DNA of 64,000 nucleotides from Bacillus amyloliquefaciens DSM 7 = ATCC 23350 (GCF_000196735.1 NC_014551.1:3839001-3903000); one strand, 5' to 3'. Numbered from the stretch's first letter, positions 28,003 to 37,063 are shown. Translations and numbers: made by a program. Notes: generated by a model not told the origin, from the letters alone.

Positions 28003-28044
28003 AAAATAAAGACGGCATACTGCATGCAGTACACCGTCTTTTTC
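28003..28044. terminator. terminator downstream of the amino-acid permease
   Basis: AAGACGG ... CCGTCTT, with an inner palindrome TACTGCATGCAGTA and flanking A/T runs, forms a strong hairpin. Confidence 0.75.
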
Positions 28045-28064
28045 AAGAGATTTAATTTGACTCA

Positions 28065-29417
28065 TCATGTTCTTTTTGCCCTGTTTTTTCTCATCCAATA
28101 TAAAATAAATAATCCAATAAACCACAGCGGCGTCAGCAATAAGGCCGGGCGCGTCGCATCCGCAAACAGCATAATAACCAGAATGACCGCAAACAGTGCC
28201 AGAACAACGTAATTGATAAACGGCGCAAACGGCGCTTTGAACGTTGATGCCGCGTGTAAGTCCGGCCTGGTTTTTCTGTATCTGATATGGCAGACAAGAA
28301 TCACACCCCACACCCAAATGAAACAAATCGCGCTGATGGTTGTGACGATGCCAAAGGCTTCTTCCGGAATCAATTTGCTTAAAAGTGCCCCTGCTGACAG
28401 GACAATGACCGACACCCATAACGCGCGGCTCGGCACATGATTTTTATTCAGCTTCTCGAAACTTGCCGGCGCCTGTTTCGTTTTGCTTAAGTTATACAAA
28501 ATCCGGCTTGTTGAAAACATTCCGCTGTTACAAGCCGAAGCGGCTGACGTTAATACGACGAAATTAATGATTCCCGCGGCCAGCGGAATGCCGACTAAGC
28601 TGAAGGTCTTCACAAAAGGACTTTCCGCCGCATTCAGCTGCGTCCAAGGATTAATACATAAGAGGATGATCAATGCCCCGACGTAGAAAAATAAAATCCG
28701 CAAAGGAATTTTATTGATCGCGGACGGAATGTTTTTTTTCGGATTTGATGTTTCCGCTGCCGACACACCGACTAATTCCACACCGACATAGGCGAAGATC
28801 ACCATCTGGAACGAAAGCAAAAAGCCTGAAAATCCGTTTGGAAACAAGCCGCCGTGCGCCCACAGATTCGCTGCTGAAACCGTTCCAGTATGCGTTTTGA
28901 ACCCAATCACCAGCAGAATCACTCCGATGACGATTAACGCGAGGATCGTGATCACCTTAATTAAAGCGAACCAAAACTCCAATTCTCCAAAAATCTTGAC
29001 CGTTAACAGATTAAGCCCCAATAAAATGAGCAAACAGATCAGTGCAGGAATCCACTGCGGAATATCAAACCAATATTTCACATACACACCGACGGCGATC
29101 ACATCCGCCATAGCCGTCATAATCCAGCAAAACCAATAGGTCCAGCCGGTGACAAACGCTGCCCGCGGCCCTAAATACGCCTCGGCAATATCCGTTAATG
29201 ACTGGTACCCCGCTTTAGATAAAAGCAGTTCTCCCAGCGACCGCATAACGAAAAAAAGCGCAATACCTACAATAAAATACGCAAAGATGATAGAAGGACC
29301 CGCCAGCTGAATCGCCTTACCGGACCCTAAAAACAATCCGGTGCCGATCGTGCCGCCAATGGCGATAAGCTGCACATGCCGATTCGATAAGTCCCTCTTT
29401 AGCTCTCGCTGTTCCAC
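28065..29417 (-). CDS. amino-acid permease of the CycA/AapA type (glycine-responsive)
   Basis: The 450-residue APC-superfamily transporter has twelve membrane segments. The family opening QLIAIGGTIGTGLFLGSGKAI is present in helix 1, with the amphipathic stretch SAASACNSGMFSTSR later. The closest named relatives are the D-serine/D-alanine/glycine transporters CycA and AapA. The GTG at 29417 is chosen because GGAGGA lies eight bases upstream; an overlapping ATG is out of frame. A glycine riboswitch and a terminator hairpin precede it, so glycine or alanine is the likely substrate. Confidence 0.87.
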   Translation of the reverse strand: MEQRELKRDLSNRHVQLIAIGGTIGTGLFLGSGKAIQLAGPSIIFAYFIVGIALFFVMRSLGELLLSKAGYQSLTDIAEAYLGPRAAFVTGWTYWFCWIMTAMADVIAVGVYVKYWFDIPQWIPALICLLILLGLNLLTVKIFGELEFWFALIKVITILALIVIGVILLVIGFKTHTGTVSAANLWAHGGLFPNGFSGFLLSFQMVIFAYVGVELVGVSAAETSNPKKNIPSAINKIPLRILFFYVGALIILLCINPWTQLNAAESPFVKTFSLVGIPLAAGIINFVVLTSAASACNSGMFSTSRILYNLSKTKQAPASFEKLNKNHVPSRALWVSVIVLSAGALLSKLIPEEAFGIVTTISAICFIWVWGVILVCHIRYRKTRPDLHAASTFKAPFAPFINYVVLALFAVILVIMLFADATRPALLLTPLWFIGLFILYWMRKNRAKRT

Positions 29418-29465
29418 ATCTGACTCCTCCTTACTTTTTTATGAACGACGAGAAAATAAAGCCAA

Positions 29466-29496
29466 TAAAAAAAGAGATTGGATGCCCTCCAATCTC
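29466..29496 (-). terminator. riboswitch-controlled terminator before the permease
   Basis: On the minus strand GAGATTGG ... CCAATCTC is followed by seven T residues and lies about 50 bp before the permease start codon. It sits between the glycine aptamer and the gene, so it is the likely expression platform. Confidence 0.75.
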
Positions 29497-29564
29497 ATGG
29501 TCATAAGAATATCAAATTATATTTGCGCCGCTGACAATCAACAGCATGACAAATACATATTCGG

Positions 29565-29700
29565 TACTCTTCTGTCCTTTTGCCTGAGATTGTGAACCCT
29601 TCGGCGCCGCGGAAAATCCGCGGTCTCTCCAGAAGCCGCTCCTGCTGTAGTGCGACCCACAGCAATCATAGCCTGCTACGTATTGAGTTTCTGATAGAAA
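29565..29700 (-). promoter_or_regulatory. glycine riboswitch
   Basis: Read on the minus strand, the region carries the conserved glycine-aptamer blocks in order: CTGGAGAGACC, a GCGGA/TCCGC hairpin, GCGCCGAAGGG, and TCTCAGGCAAAAGGACAG. An additional structured segment (GCAGGCTATGATTGCT ...) lies 5' of it. One full aptamer is clear; the 5' part may be a reduced partner. It precedes the amino-acid permease and a terminator. Identification rests on the recognisable consensus blocks, not on a covariance search. Confidence 0.85.
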
Positions 29701-29847
29701 ATACCTATCAGCTAACTTTTTATTTTAATAGAAGTCGAGTGGTTTGTCAATGGTCTTACTTACAGTGAACTCTAGTATTCTTAAACTCACCTATCCTAGC
29801 GGCTATATTTTCCTTTTCGAAAAATAACGGGGTTTAAAAGGCACTGC

Positions 29848-30810
29848 TTATGGACAGAATAAGCTTAATCTCTCTTGTAAACCTTCTAAGACTTCTTTCG
29901 GTACTTCCCTGACCTTGATATCCTTACCTAGGAAAAGCAGCCAATTTGTTATTTCGGTCAATTCTTCGGGATTACTGACATTGATATAAGTCTCTAGAAT
30001 GGCTGTGGTTTGATAAGGATTCGTATAGGAAATTGACATTTTTAAAGGATGATATTTTTTGAATTGGGCAATCGCCTTTGGACCAAGTTCAAGAACAAGG
30101 TTGATTACTTCTTCCTGCTCGCTTAGTTTCTCTAAAATCTTTTTCTTGCTTATTCTTTTTTTCGCAGAGTATGGTTTGACATTGGTAAGATTGTCCGCAG
30201 GGAAAATCCTCCTCTTCTCATCCTTTACATCAAAGCCTTCAATCAGCCAAAGGCCTTTTTCATGATAAGGGTGCAAGAGGCAGATTGGATAAGACTTTAT
30301 TACCTTCTCTTCTTTGATGGTAATCCATAAATAGCTATCCGAAAGAAGTAGCTGGATGAGTTTTTCTAACATGGGATGGGGGAGATCTGAGAGCTCAAGC
30401 AGGTCGGGATTATGGGGGTTTGTCCCTTCAAAAAGCAAGATTTGATTTAAAAGAACCAGGGTCTCTTGCTGGCTTTCGGAGATAAGGCCCAGCAATTTTT
30501 CAGCTAAAGATTGACGGCTCTTTAGATAAGGGAGCTGTTGATTTCTTGTGGCCATAAACGCAATAAAAAGAGCTTTAATCTCATTATCGGTAAAGCGAAC
30601 AGCGGGCAGGACAGAGTGGTTCATGACAAAATAACCGCCGCTCCTTCCAACTTCAGCAACAAGCGGCATCCCCATGGCTTCAATTTCTCTGATATCTCTA
30701 ATAGCTGTCGAACGAGAGATATCAAATTCCCGCATGATTTCAGAAATTGTAAAGTGGGCGCGGTTGTTGATATACCGCATGATAATATTAATCCGTTCAA
30801 CTTTTTTCAT
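29848..30810 (-). CDS. WYL-domain (YafY-type) transcriptional regulator
   Basis: The 320-residue protein has an N-terminal DeoR-like winged helix (HFTISEIMREFDISRSTAIRD, ending at about residue 40), followed by a linker (MPLVAEVGRSGGYFV) typical of YafY/YobV regulators. A WYL-like ligand domain follows (SYPICLLHPYHEKGLWLIEGFDVKDE given here in two parts: SYPICLLHPYHEKG, LWLIEGFDVKDE). The ribosome site is GGAGG. It is divergent from a GyrI-like effector-binding gene, which it probably controls. The ligand is unknown. Confidence 0.85.
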   Translation of the reverse strand: MKKVERINIIMRYINNRAHFTISEIMREFDISRSTAIRDIREIEAMGMPLVAEVGRSGGYFVMNHSVLPAVRFTDNEIKALFIAFMATRNQQLPYLKSRQSLAEKLLGLISESQQETLVLLNQILLFEGTNPHNPDLLELSDLPHPMLEKLIQLLLSDSYLWITIKEEKVIKSYPICLLHPYHEKGLWLIEGFDVKDEKRRIFPADNLTNVKPYSAKKRISKKKILEKLSEQEEVINLVLELGPKAIAQFKKYHPLKMSISYTNPYQTTAILETYINVSNPEELTEITNWLLFLGKDIKVREVPKEVLEGLQERLSLFCP

Positions 30811-30921
30811 CGGGACCTCCTAAACAGTATCATTTTTTGACATGATTTAAGGTTATTATAAACGCATCAATTGAAAAGACAAAAATCATTTGATTATTTT
30901 AAAAAGAGGAAGGTTTTGAAT

Positions 30922-31407
30922 ATGGAAAATTATACTCTGGAAGAAAAAGACGGATTTACCGTTTTTGGTATTGTTACTGAGCTTAAGAGCGATTACACAG
31001 ACTATGCCGGCATAAACAAGGAAAAGGCTGACTTTTGGGAAGCCGTCAAACAAGATGGAAGGCTTGACACCTTGAAAGCCATTGCCGCAAATGACTATAT
31101 TTTTGCCGTGAACGAAGCGGTAAACAACAGGTTGATGCATTATGCTGGCGTGATGACAGAGGAAGAGGCGTCAGTGACCGGAGAAACCAGAGTCATCCAA
31201 TTTCCTAAGGGGGAATATCTGGTTGTGAAAGGGGAAGGGAAGACGGCCGATGAATTGAGCAATAAGCTTACCGGCATTGCCTTTGGTCAGGTCTTGCCGG
31301 AAGCAAAGAATTTTGCCTATGTCGGCGGGCCGAATGCAACGGTTGAGATGGGGCAGCGAAACGGTTTAGTATTTGGTGAAATGTGGATTCCTGTTGTCAG
31401 GAAATAA
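30922..31407 (+). CDS. GyrI-like effector-binding domain protein
   Basis: The 161-residue protein starts MENYTLEEKDGFTVFGIVTE behind GAGGAAGG. It resembles the stand-alone AraC effector-binding (GyrI-like) domain: an opening strand on F-V-x-G-I, a WEAVKQDG segment, and a terminal block FGEMWIPVVRK of the type E-x-W-I-P-V. Members bind small hydrophobic molecules. It is divergent from the WYL regulator and forms an apparent operon with the next gene. The bound compound is not known. Confidence 0.75.
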   Translation: MENYTLEEKDGFTVFGIVTELKSDYTDYAGINKEKADFWEAVKQDGRLDTLKAIAANDYIFAVNEAVNNRLMHYAGVMTEEEASVTGETRVIQFPKGEYLVVKGEGKTADELSNKLTGIAFGQVLPEAKNFAYVGGPNATVEMGQRNGLVFGEMWIPVVRK

Positions 31408-31429
31408 AGAGATAAAAGGAGAGATGGAA

Positions 31430-31894
31430 TTGTCATATATTGTTGATTTTAAAAATGTGTCTGCTGTTGGTTTAGAGTCTTCACCCGTGGCAGAAGCGCT
31501 TGCTGGTTTACGTGCTAATGAAGCCCGTTACTTAATGAACAAATACAAGCATGAATTTACGGTGGTACCAGCCGGCGAGTCCTGCGAGACCCTTGAGTAT
31601 GTAAACCGAATTTTGAAAGAAGAACGTGATATTGAGTTTGCGGCCAAACCTTTAGAAACGTCGCGTTTCCAAGTGGAAAATATCAAAATGGCCTACGTCT
31701 TTTATGAGGATGGTCTTGAGGTCAACGTCATGTATACGGTTGATGACCCTAAGAAGCGTGCTGTTGGTTTTAAGCTTTCTGAGGGGATGGAAGTGCCAAA
31801 GGAGTTAGAAGGGAAGTTTAAGTTTGCCAGGCAAAAGTCTAAATTAGCCGGAACAATTCGGGGCTCGTTTTTTGTCATTAAAGGAGAATATTAA
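31430..31894 (+). CDS. protein of unknown function paired with the effector-binding protein
   Basis: This 154-residue protein begins LSYIVDFKNVSAVGLESSPV. The TTG at 31430 is eight bases after AAAGGAG. An in-frame ATG at 31424 is only two bases from that site and is less likely. The protein is acidic to neutral, lacks membrane segments, and has a central stretch YVFYEDGLEVNVMYTVDDPK. I do not recognise the family. It lies 22 bp after the GyrI-like gene and ends at a strong terminator. Confidence 0.7.
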   Translation: MSYIVDFKNVSAVGLESSPVAEALAGLRANEARYLMNKYKHEFTVVPAGESCETLEYVNRILKEERDIEFAAKPLETSRFQVENIKMAYVFYEDGLEVNVMYTVDDPKKRAVGFKLSEGMEVPKELEGKFKFARQKSKLAGTIRGSFFVIKGEY

Positions 31895-31952
31895 AGTACG
31901 CAAAAACAACTATTCATGCATCGAATGTTCATCTGGCATTCAAATTACAAAA

Positions 31953-31988
31953 CAGCACCTCTCCATTAAATGAGAAGGTGCTGTTTTT
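31953..31988 (+). terminator. terminator of the effector-protein operon
   Basis: AGCACCTCTCCATT ... AATGAGAAGGTGCT followed by seven or more T residues forms a strong Rho-independent hairpin. Confidence 0.85.
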
Positions 31989-31989
31989 T

Positions 31990-32100
31990 TCGCTTAAACT
32001 TGGGCTGAAATTATCAGCTTCGGCACGGCGAATTCCGCGGTCTCTCCAGAATCTGCTTCAAAGCAATCATAGCCTGCGACAATGCCGCCATTTCAAGGCC
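31990..32100 (-). promoter_or_regulatory. degenerate second glycine-riboswitch copy
   Basis: On the minus strand this region repeats blocks of the riboswitch at 29565-29700: GCAGGCTATGATTGCT and TCTGGAGAGACCGCGGA are identical, and GCCGAAG follows. The conserved CTCAGGC block has become TTCAGCC, and the AAAAGGACAG tail is missing. No gene in the same direction follows within 1 kb, so it looks like a non-functional relic or duplication product. Confidence 0.6.
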
Positions 32101-32253
32101 CTTGAAAACTATCTGTTTCATTCATCTCATTTCTGGAAAATGAGACAACCCTGTGATAGAAGGAAATATCCGATTCATGTTAAAGAAACCTTCTCCGCGG
32201 TCTGCCTTAAGCTTTCTCTCCGCTCATCTCGGCGCCTCTTGCCCTCGTTTTGA

Positions 32254-32283
32254 TTGTCTCAAAAAGGCGTTATGCGGTACTAT
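32254..32283 (+). promoter_or_regulatory. candidate original fbp promoter, now cut off by the transposon
   Basis: TTGTCT (32254-32259), an 18-bp spacer and TACTAT (32278-32283) point rightward, about 40 bp left of the transposon. Removing the transposon and one AAATT copy would place it about 90 bp before the fbp start codon. Promoter activity is inferred. Confidence 0.4.
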
Positions 32284-32323
32284 CATATAAGGTCTAATGA
32301 TTTAATCATAATGTCATACTTTT

Positions 32324-32328
32324 AAATT
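32324..32328. repeat. left 5-bp target-site duplication (AAATT)
   Basis: AAATT directly abuts the left terminal inverted repeat and is repeated at 44974-44978 after the right one. Five-base duplications are the rule for Tn3-family insertion. Confidence 0.9.
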
Positions 32329-32366
32329 GGGGTACAGTCAGGAAAATGCGGATTTACAACGCTAAG
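32329..32366 (+). repeat. left terminal inverted repeat (IRL)
   Basis: The repeat starts GGGGTACAGTCAGG and is 38 bp long. It matches the reverse complement of 44936-44973 at 35 of 38 positions; the differences are at positions 7, 8 and 34. The sequence type is that of Tn1546 ends. Confidence 0.95.
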
Positions 32367-32402
32367 CCCATTTCCCCGACTATTCCCCCAGTTTTAACAA
32401 CG

Positions 32403-35369
32403 TTAAGAAAGTTTCAAGGGTCTTAAAGAATCTAACGAGACCATTTTCTCCGAATTAAAATGGTATTCTCCAAGTAAATTAATATGTTCCCAACCTAGAG
32501 GTGACATATGGTGCAATAATTCTTCATTAAAACTACCTGACCGTTTTTGATATTCAACTGCCTTTGTTAGATGTAAAGTATTCCAGATACTGATGGCATT
32601 GATAATGATGTTTAAGGCACTGGCTCTTTGCAATTGATGCTGTATGGTTCGTTCCCTAAGCTCTCCTTGTTTTCCGAAGAAAATAGCTCTTGCCAGTCCA
32701 TTCATGGCTTCTCCTTTATTCAATCCTTTTTGTATTTTTCTTCTTAATGATTCATCCGAAATATAATTCAAAATAAAGATCGTTTTTTCTATTCGGCCCA
32801 TCTCACGTAAGGCTGTAGCCAAGCTGTTTTGTCTTGAATAAGAACCTAATTTCCCCATAATAAGGGATGCTGAAACTGTTCCTTCCCTTATAGAATGAGC
32901 TAATCGCAAAACATCCTCATAATTCTCTTTAATGACCTTTGTATTTATTTGTCCACGTAAAATGACTTCTAATTTTGGATACTCACTTGCCTTATCTATT
33001 GTAAATAATTTCGAGTCTGATAAATCTCGTATTCTTGGAGCAAATTTAAATCCTAATAAATGGGTCAGTCCGAATATTTGGTCTGTGTAACCAGCCGTGT
33101 CTGTATAATGCTCTACTATATTTAGATCCGTCTCATGGTGTAACAAACCATCCAAAACATGAATCGCATCCCTTGAATTAGTATGAATAATCTTTGTGTA
33201 ATAAGAAGAAAATTGATCACTTGTAAAACGATAGATGGTGGCTCCTTTTCCAGTTCCATAATGTGGGTTTGCATCTGCATGTAGCGATGAAACGCCTATC
33301 TGCATTCTCATACCATCGGACGAGGATGTTGTACCGTCTCCCCAATAGGAGGACAATTGCAATTTGTGATGAAAATTTACTAATACGGCTTGGGCTTTAT
33401 TCATTGCATCTTCATACATGCGCCATTGTGATACATTGGCCAATTGCTTATATGTAAGTCCGGGTGTTGCTTCAGCCATTTTGCTTAAACCAATATTCAT
33501 TCCCATTCCTAAAAGAGCAGCCATAATAATAATTGTTTCTTCTTTATCCGGTTTTCGATTATTGGAAGCATGAATAAATTGCTCATGAAATCCTGTTATA
33601 TAAGCAATATCCATCAGTAAATCGGTTAATTTTATTCTTGGTAGCATCTGATACAGGCTTGCGCTAAATTTTTTTGCTTCTTCTGGAACATCTTTTTCTA
33701 AGCGTTCAATTGACAGCTTTCCTTTTTCAAGAGAAACCCCGTCTAACTTGTTGGAATTGGTAGCTAACCACTTTAACCTTTTGTTAAGGCTGCTGGTTCT
33801 CTCCGTCATATAATCCTCGAATGATAAACTAACTGATAATCTTGTATTCTCCTTCGTTTGATTCCATGTATCTTCTGAAAACAAATATTCTTCAAAGTCT
33901 CTATATTGTCTGCTGCCAACAATGGAAACATCTCCTGCCCTAACATGCTCCCGAAGTTCTGTTAAAACAGCCATTTCATAGTAATGACGATTGATTGTTG
34001 TACCATCATCCTCGTATAAATGCTTTTTCCAACGTTTTGAAATAAAATCCACAGGTGAGTTATCAGGCACTTTTCGCTTTCCGGATTCGTTCATTCCACG
34101 GATAATCTCAACAGCTTGTAAAAGTGGCTCATTTGCTTTTGTAGAATGAAATTCCAATACCCTTAATAGCGTTGGCGTATATTTTCTAAGTGAATAAAAT
34201 CGTTTTTGCAGTAAGTCTAAATAATCATAGTCGTCAGGGCGTGCAAGCTCCTGAGCTTCTTCGACCGAAGAGACAAAAGAATTCCATTCGATAACGGATT
34301 CTAAAACCTCAAAAACGTCTAATTTTTCCTTTTTTGCTTTGATTAAAGCTTGTCCGATGTTCGTAAAGTGTATAACTTTCTCATTCAGCTTTTTACCGTT
34401 TTGTTTCTGAATTTCCTCTTGAGCCTTACGGCCTTTTGATAACAGACTAAGTATTTGTCTATCATGAATTTCAAAAGCTTTATCCGTTAACTCTTGAGTA
34501 AGATGTAATAAATAGACGGTTAATATCGAATATCGCTTATTTTCTTGAAAGTCACGGAATGCATATGGCTCATATCTTGAGCCTAAGCGAGATAGTTGAA
34601 ACAGGCGATTGCGATGCAAATGACTAATTTGTACCGTTTCTAATTCCATTCCTCGTATGTATTCGAGTCGTTCTATTACTTTTAGAAATGTTTCGGGTGA
34701 AGGATGACCCGGCGGTTCCTTTAACCAACCCAATATCGTTTTATTGGATTCGGATGGATGCTGCGAAGTAATGATCTCTTCAAGCTTTCCTTTTTGTTCA
34801 TTTGTAAGAGATTGACTAACAGTATTAAACAGTTTCTTTTCAGCCATTGCCCTTGCCTCCCACACCATTCTTTCAAGTGTAGTAATAGCAGGCAGTATGA
34901 TTTTGTTTTTTCTTAGAAAATCTATACATTCATGTAGTAGATGTATGGCATCGCCATTTTCAAAAGCTAATTGATGAAGATGCTTAAATGCTATTCGATA
35001 TTCTCTTAGAGTAAAAGTTACAAAGTCGTATTCACTTCGAAGTTCTTTCAAATGATCCCAAAGTGTATTTTCTCTTTGAGGATAAAGACTAATCGAAGAT
35101 GGAGTGGCACCGATTTGTTTCGATATATAATGTATGACTGATTCCGGGATGCTTTTGATATGAGTGTATGGCCAACCGGGATACCGAAGAACAGCTAATT
35201 GAACAGCAAACCCTAAACGGTTTTCTTCTCTCCTTCGCTTATTAACTATTTCTAAATCCCGTTTGGAAAAAGTGAAGTAGGTCCCCAATATCCATTCATC
35301 TTCAGGGATTTGCATAAAATCCTGCCTCTGTTCCAGTGTAAGCAATTCTCTACCTCTCGCAATTTTCAT
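32403..35369 (-). CDS. tnpA: TnpA, Tn3-family transposase
   Basis: The 988-residue transposase equals the length of Tn1546 TnpA. The N-terminus (LLTLEQRQDFMQIPEDEW) is the DUF4158 DNA-binding region, and the C-terminal half is the DDE_Tnp_Tn3 catalytic domain. Catalytic acidic residues are in SYWGDGTTSSSDGMRMQIG (near residue 685) and VEHYTDTAGYTDQIFGL (near residue 760), with a Glu further on in NGLARAIFFGKQGELRER. No frameshift or stop is seen, so the element may still move. Confidence 0.96.
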   Translation of the reverse strand: MKIARGRELLTLEQRQDFMQIPEDEWILGTYFTFSKRDLEIVNKRRREENRLGFAVQLAVLRYPGWPYTHIKSIPESVIHYISKQIGATPSSISLYPQRENTLWDHLKELRSEYDFVTFTLREYRIAFKHLHQLAFENGDAIHLLHECIDFLRKNKIILPAITTLERMVWEARAMAEKKLFNTVSQSLTNEQKGKLEEIITSQHPSESNKTILGWLKEPPGHPSPETFLKVIERLEYIRGMELETVQISHLHRNRLFQLSRLGSRYEPYAFRDFQENKRYSILTVYLLHLTQELTDKAFEIHDRQILSLLSKGRKAQEEIQKQNGKKLNEKVIHFTNIGQALIKAKKEKLDVFEVLESVIEWNSFVSSVEEAQELARPDDYDYLDLLQKRFYSLRKYTPTLLRVLEFHSTKANEPLLQAVEIIRGMNESGKRKVPDNSPVDFISKRWKKHLYEDDGTTINRHYYEMAVLTELREHVRAGDVSIVGSRQYRDFEEYLFSEDTWNQTKENTRLSVSLSFEDYMTERTSSLNKRLKWLATNSNKLDGVSLEKGKLSIERLEKDVPEEAKKFSASLYQMLPRIKLTDLLMDIAYITGFHEQFIHASNNRKPDKEETIIIMAALLGMGMNIGLSKMAEATPGLTYKQLANVSQWRMYEDAMNKAQAVLVNFHHKLQLSSYWGDGTTSSSDGMRMQIGVSSLHADANPHYGTGKGATIYRFTSDQFSSYYTKIIHTNSRDAIHVLDGLLHHETDLNIVEHYTDTAGYTDQIFGLTHLLGFKFAPRIRDLSDSKLFTIDKASEYPKLEVILRGQINTKVIKENYEDVLRLAHSIREGTVSASLIMGKLGSYSRQNSLATALREMGRIEKTIFILNYISDESLRRKIQKGLNKGEAMNGLARAIFFGKQGELRERTIQHQLQRASALNIIINAISIWNTLHLTKAVEYQKRSGSFNEELLHHMSPLGWEHINLLGEYHFNSEKMVSLDSLRPLKLS

Positions 35370-35516
35370 TCAGTATCATCCCATTTCCATAATTATTCAG
35401 TTAATTAGTTCAATTATATATAAATAGAGTGTACTCTATTGATACAAGTATAGTAGACTGATAAAATCATAGTTAAGAGTGTCTCATAAGACTTGTCTCA
35501 AAAACGAGGTGAAATT
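35370..35516. promoter_or_regulatory. res-like resolution/control region between tnpA and tnpR
   Basis: The A+T-rich 147-bp gap between the divergent tnpA and tnpR includes the dyad AGAGTGTACTCT near 35428, and partly symmetric TGTCTC-type repeats around 35478-35500. In Tn3-family elements resolvase binds three dyads in this gap to resolve cointegrates and repress both genes. I infer the role from position and partial dyads. Confidence 0.6.
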
Positions 35517-36092
35517 TTGCAGAAAATCGGTTATGTACGCGTCAGTTCGACTAGCCAAAATCCTTCAAGGCAATTTCGGCAATTGAACGAAATTGGAATG
35601 GATATTATTTATGAAGAAAAAATTTCAGGAGCCACAAAAGATCGTGAACAACTTCAAAAAATGTTAGAGGATTTACAGGAAGGTGACATTATTTATGTTA
35701 CAGATTTAACTCGGATCACTCGAAGTACGCAAGATTTATTTGAATTGATTGATTTAATACGAAATAAAAAGGCAAGCTTAAAATCACTTAAGGATACATG
35801 GCTAGATTTATCAGAAGATAATCCATATAGCCAATTCTTAATTACGGTAATGGCTGGTGTTAACCAATTAGAGCGAGACCTTATTCGTATGCGTCAGCGT
35901 GAAGGAATTGAGCTCGCAAAGAAAGAAGGGAAGTTTAAAGGACGGTTAAAGAAATATCATAAAAATCACGCAGGAATGAATTATGCAGTAAAGCTATATA
36001 AAGAAGGAAATATGACTGTAAATCAAATTTGTGAAATTACAAATGTATCTAGAGCTTCTTTATATAGAAAGCTATCGGAAGGAAAAAAATAA
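35517..36092 (+). CDS. tnpR: TnpR, serine resolvase
   Basis: The TTG start at 35517 (MQKIGYVRVSSTSQNPSRQF) follows GAGGTG and gives 191 residues, the Tn1546 TnpR length. The catalytic Ser lies in YVRVSST near residue 10. The invertase/resolvase segment TDLTRITRSTQDLFELI and the C-terminal helix-turn-helix (NMTVNQICEITNVSRASLYR) are intact. It resolves cointegrates formed by TnpA at the adjacent res region. Confidence 0.95.
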   Translation: MQKIGYVRVSSTSQNPSRQFRQLNEIGMDIIYEEKISGATKDREQLQKMLEDLQEGDIIYVTDLTRITRSTQDLFELIDLIRNKKASLKSLKDTWLDLSEDNPYSQFLITVMAGVNQLERDLIRMRQREGIELAKKEGKFKGRLKKYHKNHAGMNYAVKLYKEGNMTVNQICEITNVSRASLYRKLSEGKK

Positions 36093-36288
36093 GCATTCAT
36101 TACTTATATTAAAAATTTCCGGGGATTGTGAAACAACGTACCTAACCAAGCAGGCTATTTCTATAAGGAAGTATCAATATTTGTTTATCTAACTAGGCAC
36201 GATCATCAAAGGGTTCCGAGTACATTTTAACGGAGATATACGCTAAACTCAGATTTAAAGCAAGGCTGTATTTTTCGAGAACACTTTT

Positions 36289-36328
36289 AAAAAACAACCT
36301 TAGTCACAAAGGAAGGTTGTTTTTATAA
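36289..36328. terminator. terminator between tnpR and the orphan beta-rich gene
   Basis: AACAACCTT ... AAGGTTGTT with A/T runs on both sides is a bidirectional terminator. Confidence 0.75.
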
Positions 36329-36341
36329 AGTCATGGTCTAA

Positions 36342-36794
36342 TTAAAACAATTGCTGTCCCAAGAGCATACTTGAGACTGTAAAGGCACCAGCAGGTGGTA
36401 AAACATTAGTATATATGGGAGGTCCCAAACGGGTTGTAAAGGTTGTAGCAATCCAATTTCCGTATTCACCAGCCAGCAAAGAGGGAGGTTTCATTATAAA
36501 CCGTCCACTTAAAATGAAATGCCGAATGCTTATAGCGGTCTCATCAATTATTGTCAAGTTGCCAAAAAAGGAGGCATATGGTGAATCGAAACTTATTTGT
36601 TTAGCGCTTTCGTCCCAATACCCATTAATCGGAATAGGTATACCACGAAAATTAACTGTACCTACTACTTTGTTGTCTACAATGGAATCAATGGTAAGTA
36701 TACCTCTAATAATGGATCTCCCCGCAATAGAAGCATCAATCCCCCATACGGATGGAAAGGGGATACTAACTTTGGCTGTCTTTGGAATTTTCAA
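36342..36794 (-). CDS. orphan beta-strand-rich protein of the transposon
   Basis: The 150-residue protein (MKIPKTAKVSIPFPSVWGID...) has alternating hydrophobic and polar residues, several G-x-I and V-N-F turns, and no signal peptide or membrane segment. It suggests a small beta-sandwich or lipocalin-like fold. A GAGAGG site precedes the ATG. It stands alone between two gene-free stretches. I do not recognise the family. Genes of unknown function are known in this position of spoVA2mob elements. Confidence 0.7.
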   Translation of the reverse strand: MKIPKTAKVSIPFPSVWGIDASIAGRSIIRGILTIDSIVDNKVVGTVNFRGIPIPINGYWDESAKQISFDSPYASFFGNLTIIDETAISIRHFILSGRFIMKPPSLLAGEYGNWIATTFTTRLGPPIYTNVLPPAGAFTVSSMLLGQQLF

Positions 36795-37063
36795 AATTAA
36801 CCTCTCCTTGATTATTTTATGTATGGATTGAGTTGTATTTAATCATAATCCTGTAGTAATGATACAGTATATGCACAGAGAATCACTTAGGTGTTTTGTT
36901 AAGAAAGAAGCATCAATAATCAATCAGCCTACTGTCTAGATGAACAAGAGTTTGCCTGACCCACGAAAAATATGGAACATTAATTGCTGCTCATACATAT
37001 GGTCTCTACCAGTTTGAAACAATTATGTATCCAATTTTTTTATCAATTCTATTAGATAGCATA
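36795..37063. other. gene-free A+T-rich spacer in the transposon
   Basis: No supported frame, hairpin or repeat is visible in this stretch. Confidence 0.5.
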
